Positions 19,279 through 28,898 are shown, counted from the stretch's first letter. The stretch: DNA of 64,000 nucleotides from Cyclobacterium marinum DSM 745 (GCF_000222485.1 NC_015914.1:2046001-2110000), one strand, 5' to 3'. The notes: generated by a model not told the origin, from the sequence alone. Program-made: numbers and translations.

Positions 19279-21057
19279 TTATAAAGCTTTGTTGATCTCT
19301 ATACCCATCAGTTCCATAAGCTTTTGTGCATTAAAATTAGGACAGGAGCCTCTTTTAATCGTATAATCAAATACGATTTCATTCTTTTGAATATCATGGT
19401 GAAAACTGTAATTCACCAAAAAAGACAATTGGTTTTCCAATGCGCTTAATTCAATATCATGGGTTGATATGATTCCCTTTGCAGAAGTCTCTGCCAATTG
19501 CCTAATCAATGCCTCACTTCCAAGTACCCTGTCTGCAGTATTGGTTCCTTTTAAGATTTCATCCAATAGGTAAAAGACAGGTTCCCCTGCAGCTGCTTTT
19601 TCTAAAACTCCCTTTATCCTAGCCAATTCTGCGTAAAAAGAACTTACACTCTCTCCGAGACTGTCTGTATTTCTCATGCTTGTATACAATAAAAAAGGTC
19701 CTGTTTTAAATGTCTTTGCAAAAGGTGGTATACCCATACCCGCCAAAACAATATTGATCCCAAGGGTACGCATAAAAGTAGTTTTTCCGGACATATTGGA
19801 TCCGGTCAGCAATACAACCTTTTCATTCTCTCCTATGTCAAAGTTATTGGCTACACAGTTTTCAGGTATTATCAGTGGATGCCTGATTTCTTCCGCAGAA
19901 AATACCGCATCCGCTTCCCAAATAACTCTTGTAGATAGGTCTTCCTCTGCCATAAATGCCGCCATAGAAACCAATGCCTCCCATGTTTCAAAGGTTTCCT
20001 CCCATTCTCTCATGTTTTTACCGGCCAACTCATTCCATTTCTTCAGTCTATATAAAACGAAAAAATCAATCCAGAAAAGAATATTGAAAATTAAGTACAA
20101 TAAGTTGGTCCTGTTCTCAACCATAAAAGTGAGGTTTTCCAACTGTTTCAAAGCTTTTGAAGCCGAAAATTCATTTTGTTTGACAGGCTTTAATAGCTTT
20201 ACCAACAATGGATTTTCAAATTGCTCCTTTTCAAGGAGCTTTGCCCAAGCTTGTAAGGTCTTAAGATCGCTATCACTTGGCAATGATTTCATTGCCTCCA
20301 TCAAGGGTTTAAATATTAAACCTAAAAGTCCCATCCCCACAAGAATAAAAACACTTAAGTAAACAGTGGAAAAAAAATTGTAAAGCACCCCAAAAAGTAC
20401 GACAAGGCCTACAAGCGGTCCAAATACCATGGGTATAAAATATAAAAGCTTCCAAGGTAGACTTTTCTTCAACCATTTATAAAATCTGACCTTTCCATCT
20501 GCGGTGTTGTCATTTTTCATAAAAGCTTTTCCAAAAGCTTCAAATACAAATAAGAAGTCTTTTTTTGAACAAAGTTCCAAAAGAGCTTCTTGTTTCTCTG
20601 CAGCAGCTTTTGGTCCTAGAGGATTCTTCATCCAAGAAGCCAGACGAGACTTTCCACCCACGGAAACCGTATGGTTAATCATTTGAAACAAGGAATGTTC
20701 CCCAAATAAATCCAAGTCACTTGCAAAAGGATGTAAGGGGTCAATAAACTCAGCCCCTGTGTCAAATCCTTTTAACTTCCTATTCTTTCGATTAACCTTT
20801 TCTTCTTGCATCTCCTTGACTGCATTGTAAAAACTTTCCCGGTCCTTTTCTTTGTTGAATTTTAAAATCAGGCTTACGAAGACAAAGCTTACAGGGAAGA
20901 AAAGAAAGAGCAGCCAGTGAATTTCAGTTATTCCTACGATTAAGAGGGCCAACATTATTAAAAAGAAACCTAGGCGTCCAAAAGACAATAAAAGTACTTT
21001 TTCCCGGATGGCTTTTAGTTTTTTGTCCGGATCAGAAAGGTCATATTCAGTGTTCAT
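19279..21057 (-). CDS. membrane-associated MutS-like ATPase
   Basis: This 592-residue protein carries the MutS C-terminal ATPase: Walker A GSNMSGKTTFMRTLG near residue 415, SFYAELARIK, a Walker B region FYLLDEILKGTNTADR, and ISTHDIELSAL. Unlike MutS, it lacks the N-terminal mismatch-recognition domain and instead has hydrophobic helix pairs near residues 30-65 and 200-245. Bacteroidota commonly encode such proteins, often annotated as DNA mismatch repair proteins, but their DNA role is unproven. It stands as a single gene on the minus strand. Confidence 0.88.
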   Translation of the reverse strand: MNTEYDLSDPDKKLKAIREKVLLLSFGRLGFFLIMLALLIVGITEIHWLLFLFFPVSFVFVSLILKFNKEKDRESFYNAVKEMQEEKVNRKNRKLKGFDTGAEFIDPLHPFASDLDLFGEHSLFQMINHTVSVGGKSRLASWMKNPLGPKAAAEKQEALLELCSKKDFLFVFEAFGKAFMKNDNTADGKVRFYKWLKKSLPWKLLYFIPMVFGPLVGLVVLFGVLYNFFSTVYLSVFILVGMGLLGLIFKPLMEAMKSLPSDSDLKTLQAWAKLLEKEQFENPLLVKLLKPVKQNEFSASKALKQLENLTFMVENRTNLLYLIFNILFWIDFFVLYRLKKWNELAGKNMREWEETFETWEALVSMAAFMAEEDLSTRVIWEADAVFSAEEIRHPLIIPENCVANNFDIGENEKVVLLTGSNMSGKTTFMRTLGINIVLAGMGIPPFAKTFKTGPFLLYTSMRNTDSLGESVSSFYAELARIKGVLEKAAAGEPVFYLLDEILKGTNTADRVLGSEALIRQLAETSAKGIISTHDIELSALENQLSFLVNYSFHHDIQKNEIVFDYTIKRGSCPNFNAQKLMELMGIEINKAL

Positions 21058-21482
21058 GTATTAAGATATTTGGTCATTTGGAAGGGAAATCCCTATTGAC
21101 AATGAGTATTATTCTACCGGCAGTACCAATGCTTTTTAGCATGCTTTGACCCAAGTCTAAACATCTAAAGTATGCAAGAAAGGGTCAATTTTCGCTATTG
21201 ATAAAGCCCCTTTACTTTGTGCTGCTTTTGATACAAATTCACTTTGGTTCCAACAACTTATAGGAGATGGACAACACTGTTCAAGAATCGATCAGGTAAA
21301 TAAAATATAAATGTAGTATAAAAATTAAAACTAAGGGAGCAAATTCATCTGTGCTGTATAAGAAAACAATTGGAATCTGACGTAAATCCCGGTTCCTCTA
21401 TCTATGAATAGATTAAAAGAAAATGGGTACCACCAGGACAATTTCCTGTTGGTACCCCTTAAGAGCTTCGATATACTCGGAT
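21058..21482. other. intergenic stretch with a terminator
   Basis: Apart from the hairpin at 21416-21457 I see no gene, RNA or repeat. The stretch separates the iron-uptake region from the MutS-like gene. Confidence 0.5.
21416..21457 (-). terminator. terminator at the end of the iron-uptake operon
   Basis: A 14-base stem with one mismatch (GGGTACCAACAGGA side on the minus strand) is followed on that strand by ATTTTCTTTT. It lies 26 bases past the stop of the PepSY gene and closes the long minus-strand unit. Confidence 0.75.
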
Positions 21483-23090
21483 TTAGGCAGGAATCATCTT
21501 TCCGGCTTTAGCTGGCACAGGTTTTTGTAACCTTATTTTTAAACCTATAATCAAAGTACCAATGGAGCTAAGCAACCAAAATGCATCAATCAATAAAATA
21601 TCCTTATACCCATTGATCCAGCTTATCCAGAGCCAATTTCCAGTAACTAACCCATTGGCCAAAGGAACCATTAGTCCCAATAAGCCTCCCAGAATCATTG
21701 TCCACTTATTGGTCAACGCATTGTTTTTAAGGAAAGTGAAGACCAAGGTTAATAATAACCATGACCAAAAATATGTTTGGAAAATAAATGACACCCTGTC
21801 TAAGCCAGGATCCTGAAGGCCTAATTTTACCATTAAAAAAGTAAAGGCTGTCACAGGGTACATGCTTAAACATCCTGCTAAATAAAACCACACCAACCAG
21901 GCATTAAATTTACGCTTGCCAGGAGAAACACTCTTTTTGTCTCTGGCTACCAACCATATCATCACTCCTGAGATTATCACAAAACAAGTGACAATTCCTA
22001 AAATGAAGTAAATCAGTTTAACAGCAATGCCACCAAAATCTCCAAAATGTAATCGCTGTATTACTGCACGCGCACCATCCAAGTATGGAACATTTTTAAA
22101 TGGGTTTTTTTCTCTTACCACTTCTCCTGTAGCCACTTTATAAGTTATGCTTCCTGCACTAGCAAATTTGGTGTCAAAATTGGCCTTTCCTTTGAATTCA
22201 ATATGCATGTTTTGATCCCCATAGTTCGATATCTCTGTAGATCGGATTTCAAACTCAGGCCATTTCTTTTTAGTTTCATCAAGAAAGCTGTTGACAGAAA
22301 AATCACTAGACAAGGCTTTTCCGCTAAACTCATATTCAGGAGAGTTAAACCCGAAATCATCATAGGCCTTTTCCGTACTGTCCTCATAGATGAATTTTAC
22401 GATGGCCGGAGACATGATTGTTAACCCTACAATAAGATATACTCCAGTGAGCGCAAAAATAAATTGGTAAGGCAAGCCTAATATTCCCAAAGCAGTATGG
22501 GCATCAGTCCAAAGGTTTTTGACACTTGCTTTGGGTCTGAACATAAAAAAATTACTGATGATCTTTTTCCAGTGTACCAAAACACCTGTAACAACAGCAA
22601 ATAAGAAGAAGAATGCAACAATTCCTGCAAGCAAATATCCCGATCTCCCAAAAAAGTTAAGTTGGGCAAAAAAATGTAAACGATACAGAAACTCTCCAAT
22701 AGAATAAGAGCTCTTGTAATCATATGTATTTAAATCTTGGGTATTTAAATATTTGAAAGTGCCTCTTCTCCGCCTACCAGATTCTTTCGGCTTGCTGTTT
22801 TTTGGTGGGGAAATGTTCAAGGACAAGCGTTGTTCATCATAATATTGATTGAAGCTGATGTCTCTATTCATTAAGCTGTCTTTGGTTTCAAGACTATCCA
22901 GTACCTTATCAAAATCCATCTCCTCCAACTTCCAGCCTGCTGCCAATGGTTCATTTCTTTCCCAACTGTTGATTTCATCCCGGAAAAATGAAAAGGAGCC
23001 TGCAAAGAAAATGACATACAATGCCAAACTGATGAAAATACCGGAAATTGTATGGGTGTGAAAGAGAATATTGTATATCCTATTACTCAT
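21483..23090 (-). CDS. large PepSY-domain membrane protein, putative ferric-siderophore reductase
   Basis: This 535-residue inner-membrane protein has an N-terminal helix (HTHTISGIFISLALYVIFF), two periplasmic PepSY-like regions, further helices near 150-175, 205-230 and 350-375, and four helices near the C-terminus. Conserved His residues sit at helix edges (HTH, LHFFAQ, WTDAHTALG, RLHFGDFGG) as in PepSY-associated TM proteins that bind haem and reduce iron. XusC of Bacteroides belongs to this broad family. It is the last gene of the unit, followed by a terminator. Reductase function is inferred from family and context. Confidence 0.88.
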   Translation of the reverse strand: MSNRIYNILFHTHTISGIFISLALYVIFFAGSFSFFRDEINSWERNEPLAAGWKLEEMDFDKVLDSLETKDSLMNRDISFNQYYDEQRLSLNISPPKNSKPKESGRRRRGTFKYLNTQDLNTYDYKSSYSIGEFLYRLHFFAQLNFFGRSGYLLAGIVAFFFLFAVVTGVLVHWKKIISNFFMFRPKASVKNLWTDAHTALGILGLPYQFIFALTGVYLIVGLTIMSPAIVKFIYEDSTEKAYDDFGFNSPEYEFSGKALSSDFSVNSFLDETKKKWPEFEIRSTEISNYGDQNMHIEFKGKANFDTKFASAGSITYKVATGEVVREKNPFKNVPYLDGARAVIQRLHFGDFGGIAVKLIYFILGIVTCFVIISGVMIWLVARDKKSVSPGKRKFNAWLVWFYLAGCLSMYPVTAFTFLMVKLGLQDPGLDRVSFIFQTYFWSWLLLTLVFTFLKNNALTNKWTMILGGLLGLMVPLANGLVTGNWLWISWINGYKDILLIDAFWLLSSIGTLIIGLKIRLQKPVPAKAGKMIPA

Positions 23091-23100
23091 GATTATTGAA

Positions 23101-23394
23101 TTAAATGGTTGGGGATTGACAGAAATAGACTACAGAAGAAAAGACAAGTGTGAGCAATAGATAAATAGCCCATATTTTCCAACCTTTTTTGGCTATAAAA
23201 GCCACGATAAAAAGCCCTACCCATAATAAAAAGCCTCCAAATACTAGGGTGAATAACACAGCAACCTTATCTAGAACAAAGGAAAGAGCGAGAAAGAAAA
23301 AAACTGTTACTAAATATCCACCTACTAGACCTGCAGAAATCCTTGAAAAGCGATGTAGAAAGTTGGGATTGAGGTGTTTTTTATTGGCCGGCAT
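23101..23394 (-). CDS. small membrane protein resembling DUF3649
   Basis: The chosen start is the ATG at 23394 (MPANKKHLNPNFLHRFSRI), three bases after the upstream stop; a longer frame exists but would overlap the previous gene. The 97-residue product has three hydrophobic helices (about 23-42, 45-68 and 73-90). The N-terminal basic helix followed by SAGLVGGYLV resembles DUF3649 proteins, which accompany DUF3325 and PepSY proteins in siderophore loci of Proteobacteria. The family call is by pattern and context, so it is moderate. Confidence 0.6.
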   Translation of the reverse strand: MPANKKHLNPNFLHRFSRISAGLVGGYLVTVFFFLALSFVLDKVAVLFTLVFGGFLLWVGLFIVAFIAKKGWKIWAIYLLLTLVFSSVVYFCQSPTI

Positions 23395-23396
23395 GA

Positions 23397-23723
23397 TTAA
23401 AACAATTCTAGGATAAACAAAAGACCAAAACCGATAAATAACCAACTGGTTTTGATCCACATCAAAGGGGATAATAATACTACCAAACTACCGACCAACA
23501 TTAAGGAACAGACAAATGCAAATATTCCTGCACCCAAACCTAGAGCATAGATGGAAAATAGCATTCCTATCAGCATCAGTAAGCCACCAATGCTTTTGGC
23601 TATTTGCGCATTGGACTTAAACCATTCCTCCCAATTGGCAGGGCGTAAAATTACTGCTCGTTGAGAAGTTTGATAAAAAAACTCAAATCCCATGAGGGTA
23701 AAGATTGTACTTAATGTAATCAT
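23397..23723 (-). CDS. small membrane protein resembling DUF3325
   Basis: I prefer the ATG at 23723 (MITLSTIFTLMGFEFFYQTSQRAV), because the 34 residues upstream of it in frame look non-coding. The 108-residue product has helices near 1-17, 41-60, 65-85 and 90-106. The N-terminal helix, a short polar loop after a YxxSxR motif and the later helices resemble DUF3325. With the next gene and the PepSY protein it forms the trio DUF3325-DUF3649-PepSY known from iron-uptake loci. Confidence 0.6.
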   Translation of the reverse strand: MITLSTIFTLMGFEFFYQTSQRAVILRPANWEEWFKSNAQIAKSIGGLLMLIGMLFSIYALGLGAGIFAFVCSLMLVGSLVVLLSPLMWIKTSWLFIGFGLLFILELF

Positions 23724-23921
23724 TCTTATATTGTTCTTTGTTTCTATGGTTAACAAGACTAAAACAAGTGACAACTTGGCACCTGAGACTAGGAAAAAAG
23801 GAACACCAGAACCACCACGAAGCAATAATGGTGGTACCGGTGCGAAAAATTAGTTTTAAAAATATAGGATCTTAGCTCAAAAGTCACATAAAAAAATACC
23901 CACTTTCTTTATTAGAAATAC

Positions 23922-24611
23922 CTATCTATCAACCACTTGAGTTGCGCATCTCCAAATTGCTTTTAAACCTGAAGGATCATCTTTTTCAAGTTTTTCGGTT
24001 TTAGTTACTTCAGCAAAGTATTTACCGGATCCTTTCATTTCTGCCTTGGCTTTTCCTTTTTTACCTGTGATAAGGTCTTGACTATTTTTGTCCGGACTTA
24101 AAATATTAATGGTTGCTTCAGGAAGAGGTTGGCCTTTATAGGACACATTAAACTTGGTGGACTTTGGATCTCTGGTAAGCATTAGGTCCGTTTGTTCCAT
24201 AAGGTCTGCTTTCCCTTTTCCTGCCCATACTTGCGCAGATGCATTAAATTGATAGGCGGTGGTTCCTTTAAGCACTTTTGCAGTATGACTGATTTGCAAT
24301 TGATATTCTCCTTTTTCATCCGCAATAAAACTTCCCTCAAAATGATCCTTTCGGGCTATTTTATTTAACTTGGACCTCTTGCCAGAAGGACTAATAAGCC
24401 AAAGTTCAAATTCCTCCACGTCAGAATACCAATCGGCTACATCTTCAATGGCATCTTCATGGTAATCTGCATAGTAAACTTTAAAGGAATGTGTTTGTCC
24501 CAGCTCGGCAGTGGAAGAGGTATGAATCCACAATGCATGGGCATAAACGCTGCTAGCCATCAGGCCAAGCAGCAGGCTCAAAACAAGTGATTTTATCGAT
24601 ATATGTTTCAT
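23922..24611 (-). CDS. DUF4198-family periplasmic protein
   Basis: This 229-residue protein has a signal peptide (LVLSLLLGLMASSVYA) directly followed by HALWIHTSS. The exposed N-terminal His after cleavage is typical of DUF4198 proteins, which resemble the metal-transport accessory NikM/CbiN group. The middle has an immunoglobulin-like region (ELWLISPSGKRSKL, GEYQLQISHTAKVLKG) and a second beta domain (PLPEATINILSPDK). It sits in the iron-uptake unit, nine bases after the Cys-rich gene, so a role in metal binding in the periplasm is likely but unproven. Confidence 0.82.
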   Translation of the reverse strand: MKHISIKSLVLSLLLGLMASSVYAHALWIHTSSTAELGQTHSFKVYYADYHEDAIEDVADWYSDVEEFELWLISPSGKRSKLNKIARKDHFEGSFIADEKGEYQLQISHTAKVLKGTTAYQFNASAQVWAGKGKADLMEQTDLMLTRDPKSTKFNVSYKGQPLPEATINILSPDKNSQDLITGKKGKAKAEMKGSGKYFAEVTKTEKLEKDDPSGLKAIWRCATQVVDR

Positions 24612-24620
24612 GTTTTTTTA

Positions 24621-24950
24621 TTAAAGCTTTCGAATCATTTCTATCAATTGAAGTTGCTCATTGGCCTCTATGGCTGAAGCTTTCAAATGATAGAATTCTT
24701 CTTCTGAAAATGAAAATTGAATGTCTTGATGATAAGTTTCTATGATTACTCGGTCAATACCGTCCATGCAAGGAAATTTGTAATAGTCAAAATCTATCTG
24801 TTTCAAATACCTAATAAAGGCCGCAAAATTTACCTCATCAAAGCCAATCATTACTTGATGATACATTAATCCCATTCTACAACAGTCCACGCATTTGGTG
24901 AATATAAAATCTTGGTTTTGATAGATTACTTCAGTTTTACATGTTGACAT
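24621..24950 (-). CDS. small Cys-rich soluble protein, possibly DUF6686-like
   Basis: This 109-residue protein has cysteines at C4, C20, C23 and C24 (FTKCVDCCRMGLMYHQV) and a later C near residue 61. There is no signal peptide or helix, so it is cytoplasmic. The C-x2-C-C plus C4 pattern could bind a metal. I recall a Bacteroidota family of this size (DUF6686), but the assignment is from memory. It lies inside the iron-uptake unit, with a 9-base gap to the DUF4198 gene and about 260 bases from the DUF4374 gene. Confidence 0.65.
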   Translation of the reverse strand: MSTCKTEVIYQNQDFIFTKCVDCCRMGLMYHQVMIGFDEVNFAAFIRYLKQIDFDYYKFPCMDGIDRVIIETYHQDIQFSFSEEEFYHLKASAIEANEQLQLIEMIRKL

Positions 24951-25212
24951 TCCAAAGTTGTTTAGCGATTGAAAATTGTTCTATTTCTTTACCTGTAATA
25001 GTTTTCATAGCATACCCAACCAATAATATGGCAGTAGAAAGGTTAAAGCTTTGCTGGATTATCAGTAAACTCTGAATATTAATTCCACTTCTTTTCCTTT
25101 AATTTAGGGTCAATTGATTCGGTTAGGTTTCCCTTACTTAAATTGGGCCTGGGTTTATTTGCCACATCTGCCGGCCGAGACAATAGGACAATCCACCCAG
25201 GACTTAATACCT

Positions 25213-26445
25213 TTATTCCGCAGGCTCTAAATGGCTAATGGCGGTGATTCTCCCTCCTTCAACCTTCAAACCTTGGGTAGCCGTAGCAGCAATTGCATCA
25301 AATTCATACACCCAGCTACCCGTTTCAGTAGTAATCCCAATGTAGGCCATTCCATTCTGAGTGGAGTAATTATTGGTGGTTACACTGACGATCTCATCTT
25401 CTGTCGGAGCACCCGAAACCCAAGTAAACGTCTTGTTGTAAACATCTGCGATTCCAAAGCGATTTCCGGTAGAATATGCTCCTTTTTCCTCCCTCATGAT
25501 CACTATAAATTTTCCATTTCCTGCATAGGTTTTTGCCGTGATGTAATAGTCATCTGCCAATTCTTCCACATTGAAATAGTAAGATTCATCGAAGGCCAAT
25601 TCCCCTTTTTTAATCCTAGTGATTGCAGAGGGCAAAGTGCTGGTCATTTCCCCATTGGAAGTAGCTATGGAGCTGGAAAAAGCATAAGCATCTCCTAGTT
25701 CATCAACCTCCAATCCGGAAAGAAAATAGCGTCCGATAAAACTGGTTCTGTTGTCTTTAATTACAGTGTTTAATTCCATGCTAGGATAATCGAAAACTGC
25801 GATATAAGCACTGTCGGGGTAAGAGGTGCCGAAAGTATCGTTGCAGCAAGCTTTGATGCTAAAATAGGGAGCAAATAATTTGTCTCCCACTTGTGTAACC
25901 CAGGAAAAGAACGCTCTTTCTCCATTATTGGCTATTTCTTCTTGGTTCCACTGACCATCATCAACAATCTGAAGTTGCTCGGTATCTAGCCTATACCAAG
26001 AGGCCATAGGTTCGTCACCTCTTGAAATTTTTACCATGACAATATCGTCATTCATTGGGCCAAAGGCCTGCACCGTTTCGGATTGAAAATCCGATTTTTT
26101 CACAAGGCTCCCATTCACATCAAGCTCATAGGTGGTCACAGCTCCCGGGTTTCCTTGTCCATACAGCATACTAAAGAATTTGTTATTATGGGTGACATAA
26201 TAACGGTAGGTTCCATCTTGTTCTACACCATTCCCGAGGGTACTAACTGTTCCTTCGGTTAGACTTTCAGCAGTCAATAAGTAATCTGCAACTCCATCTG
26301 AAGCCATTGGGGTAGAGGCGATAATATATCGATTTTCTCCTGTAGCAACAGGGGGTTCTTCTTCGTTAGGTGTTGTTTCACAACTGATTAAGCTTATGAC
26401 CATTGCGACCATACATGCTAATAAATAATTACGGTTGGTTTTCAT
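25213..26445 (-). CDS. DUF4374 lipoprotein, XusB-like siderophore-binding protein
   Basis: This 410-residue lipoprotein has a lipobox at SLISC (Cys22) followed by ETTPNEEEPP, an acidic surface-export-like tether. The body is a beta-propeller-like DUF4374 domain (YIIASTPMAS, YYVTHNNKFFSMLYGQGNPGAV in pieces, FAPYFSIKAC, TGNRFGIADVYNK). In Bacteroides thetaiotaomicron, the DUF4374 lipoprotein XusB works with the TonB receptor XusA and PepSY protein XusC to take up foreign siderophores. This gene lies 14 bases downstream of a TonB receptor gene, the same arrangement. The ligand is unknown. Confidence 0.88.
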   Translation of the reverse strand: MKTNRNYLLACMVAMVISLISCETTPNEEEPPVATGENRYIIASTPMASDGVADYLLTAESLTEGTVSTLGNGVEQDGTYRYYVTHNNKFFSMLYGQGNPGAVTTYELDVNGSLVKKSDFQSETVQAFGPMNDDIVMVKISRGDEPMASWYRLDTEQLQIVDDGQWNQEEIANNGERAFFSWVTQVGDKLFAPYFSIKACCNDTFGTSYPDSAYIAVFDYPSMELNTVIKDNRTSFIGRYFLSGLEVDELGDAYAFSSSIATSNGEMTSTLPSAITRIKKGELAFDESYYFNVEELADDYYITAKTYAGNGKFIVIMREEKGAYSTGNRFGIADVYNKTFTWVSGAPTEDEIVSVTTNNYSTQNGMAYIGITTETGSWVYEFDAIAATATQGLKVEGGRITAISHLEPAE

Positions 26446-26459
26446 TTGTTTAGTAAGAA

Positions 26460-28832
26460 TTAGTATATAAAATATCTGATTTTTCCGGAGAAACTTCTCC
26501 CGGGTTTTTGTAAGCTAAAATTATCGTAAAGGACTCTATCGAATAGGTTTCTGCATTCAGCTACAAGCTGTAACTTGCCTTTGGCTCCCGTGGTATAGGT
26601 GGCGCTTAAATCATGAGAGAGCTGCATGGGAACATCAAACTTCTCAGAGCCTAAGCTTGGCCAATACAAGTAAAAAGCATGTACATAAAGCAAATTATAT
26701 CCTAAAGCCAAATCATTTCCTTTGCCAAATGCATTGGATAGGAGAACATTTATATCCGCATTTCCAAAGAGGTAGGGCATATTGGGGACACGGTCTCTGT
26801 ACACCAAGCTTGGCACTGTTTGTCCCTCTTCATATTTTGTATTGTTTCTTAGATTTTGATAGGTAATATTGGTACCTGCATTGATCATGTTCCTATAGCT
26901 GTACCTTATTTCACCCTCTACCCCCAGATTCGTCACATTATAGAGGTTATCCATTACCTGCATGCTTTGGTTATTGTTTAGCCTTGGGCGAATAAAATCT
27001 TTGGCATCTCTATAAAATCCATTGGCAGAAAAATCCAGTCGATGATTTGCGTGCAACTGCTTCCATATGCTCAATCCTAAATTATAATTGTAGCTGTTTT
27101 CAGGTTTTAAGTCTAAATTTCCCTGAAGATTTACCATGTCCCCAAACAACTCCTCAGGTTCCGGCAAGCGGTAGCTTTTTTCAAAGGAGGCCTTCAGTTG
27201 AAAATTACCTGTTAGGAAATAAGACCCGGTTACACCATAACCCGGATAGGTAAAAGTTTCCTTGTTGTTCCGGTAGGCTACATCCCCATAATTTCCCGAA
27301 GGATTATAAGCCATAGCAAAATAATTGCTTTGATTGTATATTTTAGAGAAAGCAGAAATACTTCCCTTTTCTTCCCAATTAAGCTGATAGCTTATTCCTG
27401 TGATGTTTTTAGATGTCTTTCTGGGTTGCTCATAAATTTCTCTTTCTGGGTACAATTCATCACTGCCGGTCCGGTTAAAACTGTTAAATACATGGCTAAC
27501 AGCAATGGTATGAATGTCTTTAAATTGGTAATGCGTGTTAGCAGTAAAAACAGCATTATTGTTTTTAAACTTGTACATGGAATAGGAGCGCTCTCCTCCC
27601 TCTGTTTCGTATTCTTTATATTGCTGAAACCAATTGTAGCGCCTATTGACGGTATCTATGTTTTGTTCTGTTCCAAAATTATAATTGGCATTTATATTTA
27701 AATCCAAACCTTGGGTAAATAAATCTTGCTTATTGTATTTGAGGGTAGGCATTAGGATGGTTCCTTTTCTATGCCAATCACCAAAAACTGATACTAACCT
27801 TGCCCCGGTTTGAATTTCAGCATAATTTTTCCCCGCTGTTAATCCCAACATTAACTTGTCTGCATAGGGTTTGCCTTGAACACCCACTTGGGTAATCACG
27901 GTTTCATTGTGGTAATTGTCATGAAACCTCCTCACCCGTTGGTTAGGATAGTATTTCCCGGTTTCAATATCCGCTACATCCACATTGACCCAATAATTGT
28001 TGTCGGAATAATTTTGAAAGGCATTGAACTGTACAGTAAAACCTGATTTGTCTACATAAGCAGTATTGATAACCGTACGATGGGTATTGAATGAGCCGAA
28101 AGAATAGGAGGCATCTACATAGTTTTTCCTAACTTTTTTAGTAACAATATTTACAGCACCCCCCAAAGCATCTGCCCCTAAACCAATAGGAACGACACCC
28201 TTATAGACTTCTATGCGTTCTGCTAGATTGATTGGAATATTATTCAGCTGGAAGGAAGAACCGAAATCATCCATGGGAATCCCATCAATAAAAAACTTTA
28301 CTTGTTTCCCTGAAAAACCATTTAAGGAAAAATTCATCCTGGAGCCTACTCCTCCGCTTTCTCTAACCCTAACACCTGAAACCCTGTCCAATGCATGGCC
28401 CAGATCCAAGTTGGTATGGTGAAGCTTCCTTGCATCCACCACCTCTACATTAAAAGCCTTTTCCCTGATTTCGCTAAGCTCTGACTTGCCTAGGATGGTA
28501 AACTCCTGAAGATCTGTGGCAGCTTCAGTTAATTGAATCGTAAGGTTCTTGTTGCTTTGATCCTTCGAAATTACTTGTTGCTTGGATTCATAACCCAAGA
28601 AAGAAAAAGTCAAGGTATAGTCTTCGCCGGAAGGTAATTGTAACTGGAACGTTCCGTCAGCTTCTGTAACCAGGCCTTTCTTTAATTCCAAAACCTGAAC
28701 CAAAACACCCGGAATTGGCTGACCTTCTTGGTCGGTAACAGTGCCTTTTATTTGTCCTGCTTCTTGAGGATAAGCGAACTGAGTTAAAAGAAGACACAAA
28801 AATATTAGTGACAATATTTTATTATATTGCAT
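26460..28832 (-). CDS. TonB-dependent outer-membrane receptor, XusA-like
   Basis: This 790-residue receptor starts with a signal peptide (LSLIFLCLLLTQFAYP). A carboxypeptidase-regulatory-like beta sandwich (about 25-110: IKGTVTDQEGQPIPGVLV) and a plug domain (about 120-235: GSRMNFSLNGFSGKQVKFFIDG in pieces, ADALGGAVNIVTKK) follow. A 22-strand barrel ends in aromatic FIY, the outer-membrane sorting end. It should import an iron chelate with TonB energy. It is first in the XusA-XusB-like pair, and its upstream region has a promoter, an operator-like palindrome and a leader hairpin. Confidence 0.93.
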   Translation of the reverse strand: MQYNKILSLIFLCLLLTQFAYPQEAGQIKGTVTDQEGQPIPGVLVQVLELKKGLVTEADGTFQLQLPSGEDYTLTFSFLGYESKQQVISKDQSNKNLTIQLTEAATDLQEFTILGKSELSEIREKAFNVEVVDARKLHHTNLDLGHALDRVSGVRVRESGGVGSRMNFSLNGFSGKQVKFFIDGIPMDDFGSSFQLNNIPINLAERIEVYKGVVPIGLGADALGGAVNIVTKKVRKNYVDASYSFGSFNTHRTVINTAYVDKSGFTVQFNAFQNYSDNNYWVNVDVADIETGKYYPNQRVRRFHDNYHNETVITQVGVQGKPYADKLMLGLTAGKNYAEIQTGARLVSVFGDWHRKGTILMPTLKYNKQDLFTQGLDLNINANYNFGTEQNIDTVNRRYNWFQQYKEYETEGGERSYSMYKFKNNNAVFTANTHYQFKDIHTIAVSHVFNSFNRTGSDELYPEREIYEQPRKTSKNITGISYQLNWEEKGSISAFSKIYNQSNYFAMAYNPSGNYGDVAYRNNKETFTYPGYGVTGSYFLTGNFQLKASFEKSYRLPEPEELFGDMVNLQGNLDLKPENSYNYNLGLSIWKQLHANHRLDFSANGFYRDAKDFIRPRLNNNQSMQVMDNLYNVTNLGVEGEIRYSYRNMINAGTNITYQNLRNNTKYEEGQTVPSLVYRDRVPNMPYLFGNADINVLLSNAFGKGNDLALGYNLLYVHAFYLYWPSLGSEKFDVPMQLSHDLSATYTTGAKGKLQLVAECRNLFDRVLYDNFSLQKPGRSFSGKIRYFIY

Positions 28833-28868
28833 TGCTTTTTAATTGGAGAATTAGGAAGTAGTTTACCT

Positions 28869-28898
28869 GAAACCTTGCAGTTGCCGCTGCAAGGTTTC
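28869..28898. promoter_or_regulatory. leader hairpin upstream of the XusA-like gene
   Basis: A 12-base perfect stem (GAAACCTTGCAG) encloses a 6-base loop. On the plus strand five Ts follow, giving a textbook terminator shape, yet no plus-strand gene precedes it. On the minus strand it lies in the 5' leader of the receptor mRNA without a U tract. It may stop antisense transcription or shape the leader. Confidence 0.6.
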
